A stretch of 64,000 nt of DNA. Source: Simmondsia chinensis (taxonomy: Eukaryota > Streptophyta > Magnoliopsida > Caryophyllales > Simmondsiaceae). Positions 45,066 through 57,678 of this stretch are shown one piece after another. Below the pieces are notes generated by a model. That model had not been told where the DNA came from and made no database searches. It was given only the letters and a program-made list of their open reading frames with translations. The first letter of the stretch is position 1, and each line of letters begins with the position of its first letter. Made by a program: the position numbers and the translations under genes. The stretch spans positions 34,096,164 to 34,160,163 of the forward strand of contig JAGTTD010000011.1 of assembly GCA_018398585.1 (NCBI GenBank), written 5' to 3'.

Positions 45066-45848
45066 TATTTTTAAGGAGATTAATATTATTATTATAGGGT
45101 AGGTAAGATATATAATAATCCTAAAGTTGGATTAAAAAAATATTAATAATCCTAAGGAAGGTTGTTATGCATCCAAATTAGGAAACAAATGCAAAGTATT
45201 TAGCCCACCTCATTTAATCCTTTTTTTTTTTTTTTTTGCATTACAGATACGATTTTTATGGCACTATTGAAAGAAATTTAATACATTTCCGTATTATTAG
45301 ACTTTTTAGTCATAAGTTTATCTTATAAAAAATTGTACATGATTACATTTATGTTTATAACGACCGCTTCTAAAATTTTGATAGAGACAAAAAAGATACA
45401 AATGTATCAAAATAACTTTTGTTTGATGGTGTTTCCTATAATAACAAAGGAAAAAAAAAATAGCACGTGCCAAAAAAATAAGGTATAAGTCATAATTTGA
45501 GGGTTAAATTGCAAAATTTAGCAAAATATAAAGGAAAAAATATTAAAAAGTTATTAAACTATATCCTAAAATTTTTTTTTAGTATTTAACTCTTCAATGG
45601 TATAAAAAAATATTAAACACTCATGTAGAAATTAATTTGGAATTGAAGTACCATATAAGAATTAATTTAAAATTGTACAATTAAAAGAAATAAATTAAGC
45701 ATTCTAGAGATATATTTATTATTTATAATCTATTTTTTAATAATTAAGTATACTTTATGATATATATGCTATAATTAAATTAGGATTATCCACATAAAAT
45801 GTTCTTGTGCTTCGACTAATGTGTCAATTTAGTCCTTTTATTTTAATT

Positions 45849-46027
45849 ACAACAACAACAAACCCAATGCCCGCAAAGGGTTCCCGCAAAAGCAAGGTCT
45901 GGAGGGGATAGATGTACGGAGCCTTCCCCCTTCAGAAGGTACCCTGAAGAGAGGCTGTTTACGATAACCCCCAACCTGATAGGTTGGTCCGCAGCATAGC
46001 GCATATGACCTGTTAGCAAGAGATCAT
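45849..46027 (-). mobile_element. (TTG)n-tailed retroposon, minus strand
   Basis: Target-site duplication TAGTCCTTTTATTTTAATT at 45830-45848 and TAGTCCTTTTATCTTAATT at 46028-46046 (19 bases, one mismatch). On the minus strand, about 55 bases of unassigned head are followed by AGGTTGGGGGTTATCG, AAACAGCCTCTCTTCAGGGT, ACCTTCTGAAGGGGG, AAGGCTCCGTACATC, the 3' block and (TTG)4. Confidence 0.82.
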
Positions 46028-46049
46028 TAGTCCTTTTATCTTAATTGTA

Positions 46050-47935
46050 TCAATTTAATGTTCGTACAAGTTAATAGCATATTTTTAATCGTTTGGTTGC
46101 ATTAGATGTCCAACCCAATGCAAATCTACCTTTTTACCTAATTAAACTCACTCATAATCTGACCGTTAAAAAATTTTATCACCACCTTAATGTTCATTTT
46201 ATAGTAGGACCAAAGTAAATTAGGCCAAATATTCAATTTGAGTACAAACATAATTATTATCAAAAGATCATGATTTATTTTTTATTACAAAAAGTACAAA
46301 TACATATATCATAAAAAATATATTATACAACTAATATTAAAAAACTCATATTTTACTATATTAGTGGTAAAATACACAAAAGCCCTTCTTAAACAAATAT
46401 ATATACACACAAATAACATTAACTATTAACATATTTAATAACAATGCTATGTTCAAGTAATTTATGGAATTACTGCAATAAATATTCGAAAATGCCACTC
46501 ACGTGCTACATGCATAATTTGTGTAGTAAATCTCATGTTATATATATTATATACTGAAAATTTCTTTCTAATTATATTATTTTTGAATGGATGCCTCCTA
46601 AGTATAATTTAGTGGCTTGTTTAGTAGCTAAAGATCATATATTAGCAATGTATGTAATTATAAATGGTGATCCGATCCACCTCCCTCTTTGTATGACGTT
46701 TTTCGTAATAATATGGCTCGGTTATCTTTTTTTATTGTTCAAAAAAAAATTATATATTTTAATAATATAATTATGTAAAAGATATTAATTTATTATTATT
46801 ATTTGAATAATTTTTATTACAAATTATTATTTCTAGTGTCTGTGAGAATCAGATGGTGGGGCCGTCAATCTTTTTACCTGTTGCCAAGTGGAGCATGGGC
46901 CCCTCCTCGTAGCAATTTGTCAATTTAAAAGTATGTTTCAAAATGATTATTTTTCTTTATAGTAAAATTTTTTTTATTATTTCTTAAAATCGTATAAGTA
47001 AGGAACTTTTTTTTTAAAATATACTTTTCTTCTACTTTTATTTCAAAAAATTATTACTTATTTTTACTTTAAAAAAAACAATTTCGATTTATTATCTAAA
47101 GTTGCTTTTATACGATGGCGAAATGCCATAAAAAACTTTTAAAGTACTTTTTCTGTGAAAAAGTATAATTTTTGTAAATTTTTTTTTTTTTTACTTGCAG
47201 TAAAGCTTGCAAATTAGAAAATAAAATAAAAACATTTACCAGCGATATAGTATAAACAAATAGATTTTGTAATTAAATAATTAAATTTCATAAATTAAGA
47301 TTTTATTATAATGACATTACGTTAAAAAAAATGCTTTAAACTTTAGGACACATCATGTTATTATTTTAAAGATAATATTATTGTTGAAGCACTTTTTATA
47401 AATGTTAAAGACGACAAGACCCTAAGGGAGTTTCCACGGTAAAAAACTAGATTTTTTATTATAAGTTGCGAGTGAAACTTGCAATACAAAATATAACATC
47501 TCACGATAAAAAGCCAGAGTAAAATGGATTAAGGGGCGCCCACCACATAAGTCGCCCATTTTTTTTCTCTCTTAGACTATCTGCTCACTCTCTCTCCTCG
47601 TTACCTCTATCGGGACGGACACCTATTCCCAAGCACCACCGGAAACAAATGGAGTACTTGTATAACATGCCAAGTTATAGGTAAGTAAGGTATCCGAGTA
47701 CTATTTGTCAAGCTGCTCACACGTGTAAACTAGAGTATCTCACGAACAGTGCACACACCTAATCTCTATCCCTTTTTCTATAAATCTGTGGCAAATACAA
47801 GTAAAATAGGAACGTGACACTCCTTAAGTTTTGCCGGGAGCTCTCTCAAATTTCCCCAAAAATCCCCTAACTGGACTTCTTTCTCTATACCTTGAGCTCA
47901 GCTCTAATAATTTGAAGAACCCATCTGATGCACGA
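46050..47935. other. intergenic, no gene found
   Basis: Strongly AT-rich with homopolymer tracts. The patch at 47520-47660 is GC-richer (GGGGCGCCCACC, CTCTCTCTCC) but has no frame or element I can name. Confidence 0.4.
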
Positions 47936-47939
47936 AAAG

Positions 47940-48310
47940 TAGTCAAAGTGTGCATGGAGCAATTGAATCACCAAAAATTCGAATGAATAAGTCGGAATCA
48001 ATGTTCAGGACCTGTTACTCAGTACAAACATAACTTTTGATGTATAAGGAGTTACAAGGCCCATTACAAATCAAAAGGAAGCCAAATTCAACCTTAGGAC
48101 ATGTTTTGGAGCCACTCCCGTGTTTTGCAATTCACATAGTGACATTTTTATAGTTTTGAAATTTTAGGGTTTCTTATCAGTGGCTATAAATAGCCTTAAA
48201 CAACTGATTTTTATGGCATTTCAGAAATTCTAGATACAAAACCTTATTATTTCTCTCTTGTTTTTGGTAGATTCAAAGTTTCTCCAATCGTGATGTTTTC
48301 AGCAGCGAAT
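47940..48310 (+). mobile_element. solo-LTR-like repeat, copy 3 of 3
   Basis: GCATGGAGCAATTGAATCAC, AAGGCCCATTACAAATCAAAA, CATAGTGACATTTTTATAG, TTTTAGGGTTTCTTATC and GGCTATAAATAGCC (TATA element), then a T/C-rich R-like stretch ending AATCGTGATG. Collinear with 37495-37900. Confidence 0.6.
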
Positions 48311-48354
48311 TTTACATGTTGTTTTTGCATCACCATTCAAAAAGCATTTCAGAA

Positions 48355-48610
48355 TATGTTTGGTATACAAGAAGAAGATATGGAAAGTAGAAACTCATGA
48401 AAAGTACGGATTTTGGCTTTTTTTAGATTGGCAGGAAATAGGCAAAATGCGGGAAATAGAAATCGCTAAGCAATTTTTAAATTCTTCAAAACACAGAAAA
48501 TTACTTACCTAATCCCACTAGATAAATTCTCATTCGTTTGTTTTTAGTTAGTCTCTTAAGGAAAATTTTATTTTTCATCTTAGTAATCAAGCATGTTCTA
48601 CCTATTTTAT
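48355..48610. mobile_element. MITE-like element, inverted relative to 44695
   Basis: TATGTTTGGTATACAAG at the left. Inverted copies of the family words (AATTTTTAAATTCTTCAAAA and ATTACTTACCTAATCCCACT) occupy 48470-48530. Borders are approximate. Confidence 0.5.
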
Positions 48611-49156
48611 GAAAAGTTAACACAAAAATAAAATTTCTATTAAATATAACTTTTCTGTAAAAATTTAATTTATTTAACAATCAAAGGAGAGCTAAGTAAA
48701 TAAATTTTACTTGAAATCTACAAAAATAGTAATAAATTGGAATCAAAAGCAAATAGTGTCGTGCATAACTTTGCCCACTTAAAGTAGTAATAGTGGCATA
48801 TTCTGCCTTACCAATGTTTGACCCGTACCCATAAATATCAACATTAATTATTAATTAATTAATACTAATCAATTCAAACCATCTTGCTACTAACATTATA
48901 TTGTGTCATAATCTAAATTATTTTAACCTTTATTTTACAATAAATGACATGATTAAACCCTCCAAGTCCAAGGCCGGTAACACTTTTGGGGTAGGAACCC
49001 GTCATTTACTAATTATAGATTACACTTTTCATCCAAAATGTCTATCACTTCGCGTTAGATTCTCCCGAGTTCGGTTCATTCAAGATAAAATAGTCCTTAC
49101 TCTTAATCGATATTCTATCTAGTAATCAAAGGTGCATAAAAGAGGTTTATATCAAT

Positions 49157-49285
49157 ACAACAATAACAATAACAACAAACTCAGTACCTGAAAAGCTCCG
49201 GCCAAGGTGTATGGAAAGGGTAAATGTATGCAGCATTACCCCTACAGGGTGCTACTCTGAAGGGAGGTTGTTTCGAAAGAAACAA
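49157..49285 (-). mobile_element. diverged (TTG)n-tailed retroposon, minus strand
   Basis: The plus strand shows ACAACAATAACAATAACAAC, ACTCAGTACCTGAAAAGCTC, GCAGCATTACCCC and GGTGCTACTCTGAAGGGAGG. On the minus strand this is CTTCAGAGTAGCACCCTGTAG plus the rest of the core and a TTG-rich tail. Too diverged for a secure duplication. Confidence 0.65.
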
Positions 49286-49734
49286 ATAATTATAAAATTA
49301 AGTCAAATAAAGTAGTACCAAACATGAAATATTACTTATAACTTTATTTAAAGGTGTCAAGGAACCAATTTTTTCAAAAGCATAAGTTTACAGGTGAAGG
49401 CACAGGAATAGTTTTATATTCAAACATTCCCCCTTATGCAAATGCTAATTGGACTTTAAGCATAAATAGTGCATAAGCTCACCTCATACCTTGTGCTTAA
49501 ATTGTTTAAATATTAAAAGTGGAGACTGTTGAGATTATTTCTTGGTCAATAAGGCACTAATATCATGTCAATAAACTAACTTTTTTAAAAGTTTAAGCTT
49601 ATGGATAAAAGTAGTATTATATTGTATGCACACATTTTCTTTCTATATTAGTAAGGAGACTTAGAAATTGGAAAAACTAGTTGCTGAGCTTCAAACTTAA
49701 GAGTAAATGTTGAGAACTCTACATGTCAGTTTAT

Positions 49735-49830
49735 TTAGTAAAATACCATGTAAGAGCTGCAAGAATGAATATATCAATTTATAAGACTAGTGAGTTACAT
49801 CACCTAATACCAATTAATTTTAGGATGTAA
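49735..49830 (+). mobile_element. Copia-type LTR fragment
   Basis: AAGAGCTGCAAGAATGAATA, GACTAGTGAGTTACATCACC, TAATACCAATTAATTTTAGG: the same ordered phrases as the fragments at 34660 and 35390. Confidence 0.5.
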
Positions 49831-50123
49831 CCTTATTTTCTTCCTTGCTTTTTTTTTTTTTTATTCCTTTCTTCGTTTTTTATTCCCTCTCCTTGCCCAC
49901 TCCATGTGGCCTCGAGTCCCGTCTCCGTCGGATGCCGATTTTTGTAATGCGAGCTTCCGCTATTTATTGGAAAAACCTGTTTCATGGCTTTGCCAACTTT
50001 TGGCATTTGAACTACACATGCCTCGAGTGCGCGTAGGAGGGATTGGTCAACGCAAATCCTACACTACACACGTCAGCTTCCACATCACCCTCCAAGACCG
50101 TCTGTTTTCGAAATCTCCAGAGA

Positions 50124-50228
50124 CATATATATATATATATATAAGTGTCGCAACATTAATTCCTCACTGTCAACCCCTCTTTGAACTCCAATTTCTCACT
50201 TACATACACACACAACATACCTCTCCCA
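50124..50228 (+). promoter_or_regulatory. TATA region and leader of the CCT-motif gene
   Basis: A (TA)n run at about 50126-50142 ending ATATATAAGTG lies about 90 bases before the ATG and can serve as TATA box. The leader is C/T/A-rich (CTCACTGTCAACCCCTCTTT) with no upstream ATG between about 50145 and 50229. Confidence 0.5.
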
Positions 50229-50894
50229 ATGTTCCCTTTCCACCACCACCACCCCTACAACCACCACCCGCACCCGACCCCATATCAACCACTTCAATCG
50301 GGTAACGAGTTTGACCATTCTGACACGTGGAGTAGCATGGCAGGAAGTAATAGCAATCTCAGCAGTTGTTGTGGAACTAGTGGTGGGTGTAGTAGCTGTA
50401 GCTGTATTGGATCTCCTGGTTCATCGCCCAGTTTGTGCAGTAATTCTCTCAAATCCGGGTTCTTTTCTCCACCCGTTTCTTCCCCTTCTGGGCTTTCTGA
50501 CTCGGATTATGGGCCACCTCACCGGGTCTTTAGCTCCGGTGATTTGCAGGTTTTTCTCTCAATCCCTAACCCATTATGCCTGTATTAATGATTGTTTATG
50601 ATTTGCATATTCTTTGTTAGAATTTGGAATTACTTTCTGTTTTGTTCTTATGTTGCAGGGAAGTAATGGGCAAGGATTTCATCACCAACGAGAAGGGAGC
50701 CCGATAACTACGACAACGATATTGGAAGGTATGGCAAAGGCAAGTAAATACAGTCCCGAGGAAAAAAGAGAGAGAATCGCGAGGTACAGGAGCAAGAGAA
50801 ACCAAAGAAACTTCACCAAAAAGATTCAGGTATACTACAAAAATTTACTCTTTTTTTTTATAATAAATTACACTTAAAGAAACCGAAAAACTAC

Positions 50895-50942
<48 letters not shown>

Positions 50943-52876
50943 AGGGTACTCATAATAAATAAAAGAAAGCATCTAAATTAAATAGGTGTGATAGAAAGTA
51001 CCAAAGTGGCCATTAAAAGTGTTATGATGATTTACCTCAACTTAAAAGAGAAAATAAAGTATTCTTTTTTTTTTTAATATGCCATAAATATCTTTTAACT
51101 GTTAAAGTATAAAATTATGTAACTAGGGTAGGGATGAATCTAACCTTGCTTTCCATCCACATACATTAAACACTAATTTTACTGATTATTTTCTGACCAA
51201 TATATCACTCCATTAACGTCTGTATTCGTTAAATTTACATCAACTTTTAACATCTTTTGATATTCACTTTTATATGTTGGGAAAAAAAATCACTTGTACA
51301 AGTAAGTTCGGATATAACTCTAAGCAATTCAAACAAACGTTTAAAATTAAAATTTTTGAAGCCCAAATTTTAAAGAAGGTGATTTTTAAAGTAGCAATTA
51401 TTAATATTAATAAGTTTTATGATTAAGATTTTTTAATCTATTGCATTAGCATTATATTATTCAGACAAAAGTTAATATATATAAAGACCTTATTTAAAAC
51501 TTTCATTAGGAGTTCTAAAATATTAAGATTGGCCTTGTATACAGGGGTGTAGTACTCTAACATACACCCACTACATTATATGAATAATGCTACACGTCAC
51601 AAAAATTGGACCCACGAAAATGGTACGACTAGGGAATAGTTTGTCATTTACGACAACTGCTTTCTAACACCTTTGTGCCATTTTCGTGACTTGTTTTCTC
51701 GTGACTTATAGCATTTTTGATATTGTATAAAAAATGCTAAAACATATTAAACTTATGTGTTAGACAATTTAATAATAAGTTATGAAACTTTTTGAAAAAA
51801 ACATAAGTAAAGGATATTGTAAAGAATTGCTCTGACATTAATACTTTGACCTCGGTTGTAACGTCACGGTGCATAAATTAAGTATAGTATTTAATACTGC
51901 AATGCTATATTGGAATATAATGATGGCATGTGTCCCATCAACTTTTGACCGTTTCATATTGCAACTTCGTACGATGTTGCTGCTATTTGATGTTTGGTTG
52001 CAATCTATGACGAATTTCGTTAGCATTTGTCTGTTAACAATTTTCATCGTAATAAACAGTTTTATTTTTGGAATTATTTGTTTTAGGAAAACATATATAC
52101 TTAGCACTTTTTTGCTTTAAAATTTGCTACCTACAATATGAAATTTTGTTAAATTTGAGTCCAAATTTAACCAATTTTAAAGCTCAATGTTACTATTTTA
52201 CATACTCAATGTGTTAAATTTCGTCGGACCTTAGATTCAACTTATAAAATTAGTATATAAAAGGTCAACATATAAGTCAAAATGGGATTAAATTTTAAAA
52301 TGAATTGGCATTGTAGCGTTACCTACTATACTTATATGTTGATAGCTGTTTTTTACAACTTAAATGTAAGATTCTTACTAGACTTATATGTGGAGTCCTT
52401 AATATAACACTCGTGGCTCCTAAAAATTAGCTTGAGTTCCTTTTTGCTCAATTGAGCTTGACCTTTATAAGTGAGCTTCAAGTCAAGCTTTGACTATAAT
52501 TGACTCTATAAGCTTCACATAAATTGTCTGCAGCTGTGATTTGACTTAAATTATAGAAACAATGTAAACTATTCATTTACTTGGATATCAAATTATGTGC
52601 AATTTGTACTGATATTCCTTTAAAATTTGGCATTGGAAACAGTATACATGCAGGAAAACATTAGCAGATAGTAGGCCACGCATCAGAGGACGCTTTGCTA
52701 GAAATGATGAAATAAACAACAATGAAGTAAGCTCCACGACGAGTCTTAATCAATGGAATTATAACGATGTTAATATCGGAGGATCGTTTGAATTTGAAGA
52801 TGACGAGGACGATGACATGAGCTGGATCTCCATCCTTGATGCACTCTCTTCTAATTCCTCCTTTATAACTCCTTAA
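50229..52876 (+). CDS. CCT-motif family protein (CMF), three exons
   Basis: Exons 50229-50549, 50659-50829 and 52643-52876 join to 241 residues, with GT-AG introns of 109 and 1813 bases. The start MFPFHHHHPY is the first ATG of the frame. The N-terminus is His/Pro-rich, then Ser/Gly/Cys-rich (SSCCGTSGGCSSCSCIGSPG). The CCT motif spans about residues 143-187 across the second junction: RERIARYRSKRNQRNFTKKI, Q, then YTCRKTLADSRPRIRGRFAR. The tail is acidic (FEFEDDEDDDMSWISILDAL). There is no B-box and no receiver domain, so this is a CCT-only protein rather than CONSTANS-like or PRR. CCT proteins are nuclear and act with NF-Y factors or as transcriptional regulators of flowering, sugar response or plastid genes; which applies here is unknown. 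The second intron is unusually long and may hold transposon pieces (the minus-strand Copia fragment at 52230-52440). Confidence 0.9.
52230..52440 (-). mobile_element. Copia-type LTR fragment inside intron 2 of the CCT gene
   Basis: On the minus strand: GTTATATTAAGGACTCCACA, TATAAGTCTAGTAAGAATC, AAGTTGTAAAAAACAG, CATATAAGTATAGTAGGTAA, ATGCCAATTCATTTTAAAAT, collinear with 34660-34870. Confidence 0.55.
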
Positions 52877-52899
52877 TTAATAAATTTCTCTCTTCGGTT

Positions 52900-53970
52900 T
52901 ATGTTTTCTCTTTAATTTTAGTGTTTTCAAGTAATTGGGTTGAAGGATTTAGACTCGTGTTATTCCTCTTCCGTGTACGAGAAAAGGGCTTTTTTTTACT
53001 GTTTCTGTCTCGTGCACGGAGAGGAATTAAATTAAATAGTATGTGTATATAAGGTCAATATATGTTACGGGTCGTATGGTATCTCCAAATATTTAAGTTT
53101 AGCGATTGTTTGGCATTCGAAATAGTTATGGCACATTACTTGCACGAGGGTAAATGATAATCTTGAATGTCCCAATCAATTTTAGAAATTTATTGTCAAG
53201 AGTTTGCAATATTAGTTTTGTTATTGTTAAATTTTAGTCATGACAGTAGTATATCGTATATTTAAATGGGGTCATTAGTCTGTTTATTTTAGGTCTGAAA
53301 ATGAGGGAGCATGTTTCAAATAAAGATAACTGACATACAATTAAGGGGAGGTCAGAATACAATGTCGAACAAATTGACATGATAAAAGTCAGTCAATACA
53401 GCGATCAAGAATCTTCATGTTTGATAAAAGGTTTAGAATAAAATTTATTCTCTTTAAAAGTAAAAGAAACTGACACTATTAAAACTTAATAGATAAGTGA
53501 TTGAATTTTGTTAGCGAAAAAATTCTATATCCACTGGCACGAGTAGGGGTTAAACATACATGAAATGAAATTGATGGAATTTAATTCGAAGATCAAATGT
53601 TGATAAAGCAATCAATCTCCAATAAACGAGACTTTCTTGGCAAATAATAACTCGACATAGTTAAGGTCCGATCAGTGTTTTGGGTCCTGAACTAGGATCA
53701 TAATGCATGTCAGTACTAGTAATGAGTAAATATAAACTATTATTATGTCAGAATTTTTTTTTTATTAATGTTAGATTAATAATAAGAACTTTTTAAATCT
53801 TACTATATTAAAATTGCCTGAAATTAAAACAAAAAAAAAGGGTCAATCATGTAAAGAGGAATAAAAGCAGCAGCCAACTTCCACTAACATGCAACGGTAA
53901 GCTTCATAGAAGAAGTAAATATGATTTTAAACTACTTTACCACCATTTAAATAAATGGTTAAATTCAATT
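52900..53970. other. 3' flank of the CCT gene, no other gene
   Basis: Contains the 3' UTR and AT-rich sequence. No assigned repeat or frame. Confidence 0.4.
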
Positions 53971-53974
53971 CATT

Positions 53975-54215
53975 TACCAAAGAAGGCACCAACACGCCGT
54001 CATCGGATTTCATTAGAACTCCGAAGTTAAGTGTGCTTGAACGATAGCAGTACCAGGATGGGTGACCTCCTATGAAGTTTTCACCCTCAGATTGAGAACA
54101 CTCGGAAACAGCCTCTCTTCATGGGTAATATCGTGAAGGGGGAAGGTTGCGTATATCCATTCCCCAAAACCCTGCTTAAGCTAGAGCTCTTAGGACATTG
54201 TGTAGGTTGTTGCTT
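53975..54215 (+). mobile_element. 5S rRNA-headed SINE, second copy
   Basis: The head follows 5S rRNA without interruption: GGCACCAACACGCCGTCATC, GGATTTCATTAGAACTCC, GAAGTTAAGTGTGCTTG (A-box region), CGATAGCAGTACCAGGATGG and GTGACCTCCTATGAAG (C-box region). The shared core follows: GAGAACACTCGGAAACAGCC, TTCATGGGTAATATCGTGAA, GGGGGAAGGTTGCGTATATCC and AGCTAGAGCTCTTAGGACATTG, then GTAGGTTGTTGCT. A duplication was not identified, but the head-core arrangement equals that of 32710-33787. Confidence 0.8.
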
Positions 54216-54219
54216 TTAG

Positions 54220-55660
54220 GTTGAGATAATCCCTCTCACGTTATCATATATTATGTGATATTATATTAATTATTAAAGTGGAAGCTCATAAGATTTGATT
54301 TTTGGAATTTTCAATCTAATACTATATAAAATAACCCATCATATGGGGAAAAAAATATTTTACTGGAAACAGATCACGTAAAATTTAGGTATGGTTTTAA
54401 ACAACCACGGAGTTTTTTTAATGTGACGCTTAGCTTTTCTTGACATGGAATTCTAAAAGCGGAGAGAACAATTTTAAAAAAATAAAAATCAATACATTTA
54501 AAATATTTTTTTAAAATGTCATGTCAGTAAAACAGTCGGTAATGGGTCAGATTAAGCTGTAATATTAAAAATTTAAACAATCTAAATTATTTTTTAAAAC
54601 TGCACCTAATATTTAGGCAGTTTTCAGTAAAAGAACATCCAAAAAAAAAAAAAAGCAAAATAATTTAAAAATTTTATACCGTTAAATGAAAATTCAAAAA
54701 AGTTGGTGGTGTAGTGTAGGTTACTTTGGAAGAAAGATGGTGTGCTGAGCACTAAATTGAAGAAATTAACTCAATGATTACTGTGGTAGAAACAGCCCCC
54801 CCCCCCCCCTCTATAACTAATCCTGCTTTTACATAAAATATCATCATTATGCAGCTAAATTAATTTAAATAATAATGTTTAAACTACACTTTATTTACAT
54901 GTTATAAATTTATTAAACAACGGATCTTATAGGTAATTTCTCCTATTCTATTATATACGTAAAAAACTACGAAAGTTAGAGAAGTCATTTGAGTTCGATT
55001 CTCACTCCAGCCATAAATAAAATGTACACTAAACATTAATATAAAGAGAATAAATTATACTTTAGTGTTTGAAATTTGGTAAAATTATTTCTATTCTTTT
55101 GATTAAATTTTACTAAAAAGGTCACATTAAATGTCATGTCAAAAAAGGACATTTATATAGTGAAAAAGTGACGTCACACAAAATTGGACTAAAAGACTAT
55201 TTTATTTATTTTTTTTTTAACGGAAAAAAGATTTCATTATGACTATAGGATAAAAACTTTAATTATAAAATTTATAGACAAAATAATTAATTTATAGGAA
55301 GTTTTAGATTTAAAAATGTAATTAAGAAGGGGGGCGGCGGAAGTGAGCCACATGTCGGGCGGCAGTGGGTGGCTTGGAATTCCATGCATGTTGTCTCCTC
55401 TTAAATTTTCCAAGCAAATTTGTCTTCCCCATTTCCTTCCTTATTTTTTTATTTTATTAAATTCTAATCTATGCTTAATTCATCCCCCCATTTTATTATT
55501 TTTCTCAAATCATCACCAAATTTCACCGAGTCTTAAATCCGATCATAACTTTGAAATATCGAAGGTCTGCATATGGATTCAGATAAAATAAATTTCATAC
55601 AAAATTAATTAATATTACGTCTACTAAATTTATATGTTAATTATTATAACTTATATTTTT
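54220..55660. other. intergenic, no gene found
   Basis: Includes a run of 13 C at about 54797-54809, a possible SINE B-box (GAGTTCGATTCTC near 54991) and a GC-rich patch at 55328-55380 (GGGGGGCGGCGGAAGTG). None supports a gene. Confidence 0.35.
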
Positions 55661-55661
55661 A

Positions 55662-56408
55662 GGCTCTGTTTGTTTCAAAGGAAATATTTTTCCTACGGAA
55701 AATATTTTCTTTTGGAAAAGGTTTTCTATGAAAAATATTATTTCCGTTGGGATTTTCTGTTATTTTTTTCAACGAAAAACATGTTTTCACATTTTGATAT
55801 TTCTTGCTTGTTTTAAAGAAATCATCTTTTACCAATTATCTTATACCTAGTTATAGGACAATATAAGTAGCAATATAATATATTTGAAATTATTTAGACT
55901 CTGTGCTGTTGTAGAATTATTACTAAGATACCCTGAGGCTTGAGCATTTATTACATATCGTGACATTTAAATGTATATAATAACGTACTCTGAAGTTGAA
56001 TATTTTATCACTAGGGTACCATACATCAAAATTTGATGAATTTTTGTAAGAATCTAACCAAATATAAAAGTGTTAATATAATACATAATTACGATAATAT
56101 TTACAAGTCATATCAATGTTTTTAACAAATTACTATAAAAATTTCATCATATATTAATGTAAAAACTACCTAAATATGGCCGAAATCATATGCTGTGTTA
56201 GCATTTTTAAGAAAAAATATAATGAGAATACTTATATATTGTTGGAATCATGTTTCCAAATCACTCAGAATGATGACTTTTTCTCGTTTAAAAGGGAAGT
56301 CATTTTCCCCCATTTGAATTTTTTCGTCACTAATCTTGCCCCAAATAACGAAAAAGGGGAAAACCACTTCCTAGAATATGATTTTCCCCCTGAACAAACG
56401 GAGCCTTA
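55662..56408. mobile_element. hAT-like MITE of about 750 bases
   Basis: The left end GGCTCTGTTTGTTTC and the right end, inverted, GGCTCCGTTTGTTCAGG are the GGCTCNGTTTGTT ends common to plant non-autonomous hAT elements. Subterminal GGAAAATATTTTC and GGGGAAAACCACTTCC words occur on both sides. The 8-base duplication is not clear. Confidence 0.65.
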
Positions 56409-56489
56409 ATGTAAAATTTCTTATTAGACTTATACATGAAATTCTTAAATATAATGTTGAAATTTGTCTACTTAAGGAGGTTTGATATA

Positions 56490-56780
56490 TACATGCTCAG
56501 TGGCTTGTGTGAAAAATTGGCAACTTAGGAGCATCCCCGATCATTCGGCTGCAAGGTTGGGAGGTTAAGGCTATTCTAGGATATTTTGATGATACGAGGT
56601 AAAGGTAGGTGTTCCTGAATTAATGTTTGGGTTTGTAGGAGTTGTTGGGATATGCATTTGGCATGTTGGATCTTTTTTTTGTTGTATTTTTGTGGTGCTT
56701 TATTTTCGAGGCCCTCTTTACTGCAGCCGCTTTTTATATTGAGCTTTTGCTCTTTATATTTATCAAAAAAAAAAAAAAAA
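56490..56780 (+). mobile_element. 5'-truncated L1-type LINE with poly(A) tail
   Basis: A perfect 16-base target duplication AAGGAGGTTTGATATA lies at 56474-56489 and 56781-56796. The insert of 291 bases ends CTTTTGCTCTTTATATTTAT followed by about 17 A. It is non-coding and looks like an L1-type 3' UTR. Confidence 0.8.
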
Positions 56781-57339
56781 AAGGAGGTTTGATATAACTT
56801 TTTGTTTTTGGAAACAAATAACATATTTGAATTATAATTATAATTGTTTTTTATTGTATGTTTTTATTTTTTAATTTAAGTAAAAACAAAAAAGTTAACA
56901 ACGAATTGTTTTCCAAATCTAACTTTTTTAATTATAAAAAACTAAAATTATAACAAAAAATAATTCCAAACAGGTCATTATAAACCCGAATGCTACCCCA
57001 AATTATATATATATATTGATAATTAGCGACAGAGTCGTGGTACAAAGCAGGCAACTCGACCAAACAAGCCCTGAGTCAACCCGTAAAAGAGCGAGGCCCA
57101 AATTATATTGTTTTTAGTCCAAATAGGTCATGCTTTCTCAGTTTTTCTTTATCTCGTTGTGCATTATTTAGGTACTTAAATCTAAAACTTTACCACTTTT
57201 GTGGACTTTTTCGAACTCTGCTTCGATGGATGTGTCACTTTTGTATCAAGAATTATCTTTTTGATTCTTAAAAAAAATTTCAAACCTAAAACTCAGTGAA
57301 TTTTATTGGAATCTTAACAAGATTTTACTCGAACACGTT

Positions 57340-57540
57340 AAATTTTACTGGGCTTATAGGCCCGACCCATAGAGTTTTGAGTATATGCAGTTTACATATA
57401 AACCCGCGTAGAGATCTATCCTAAAACCAATTAGCATTAGATAGAAAAACTTACTAAACTTATATGTTGATCTTTTTTTTCTTTTACAACTCTTATGTGC
57501 GTTTCTTTACTAGACTCGCACGTAAAGTCCCTTAACAAAA
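57340..57540 (-). mobile_element. Copia-type LTR fragment, minus strand
   Basis: Minus strand: GTTAAGGGACTTTACGTGCG, AGTCTAGTAAAGAAACGCAC, AAGAGTTGTAAAAGAAAA, TCTAATGCTAATTGGTTTTA, collinear with 34660-34870. Confidence 0.6.
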
Positions 57541-57678
57541 AATCTTAGAAAGGCATGTAATCCTGGCAATATATATATTTTACATCAATGTTTTTAACAA
57601 AAATTAGTCAAACTCACTGGACTAAAAGACATTTATATACAGATAGTATATTATTGTGTTACATTTGTATTTTCCGAT

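Noticed and set aside
49904..50305. 133-codon frame overlapping the start of the CCT gene
   Set aside because: It is in another frame, begins upstream of the TATA region and reads through the leader; the CCT frame with correct splice sites explains the locus.
54797..54809. Run of 13 C as a possible G-quadruplex site
   Set aside because: A single homopolymer run without the spaced G/C tracts needed; it may also vary by sequencing error.
54975..55015. SINE or tRNA fragment with GAGTTCGATTCTC
   Set aside because: Only the B-box-like word is present; no A box, tail or duplication could be seen.
55343..55591. 82-codon frame following a GC-rich patch
   Set aside because: No recognisable domain or splice context; composition shifts to AT-rich within the frame.
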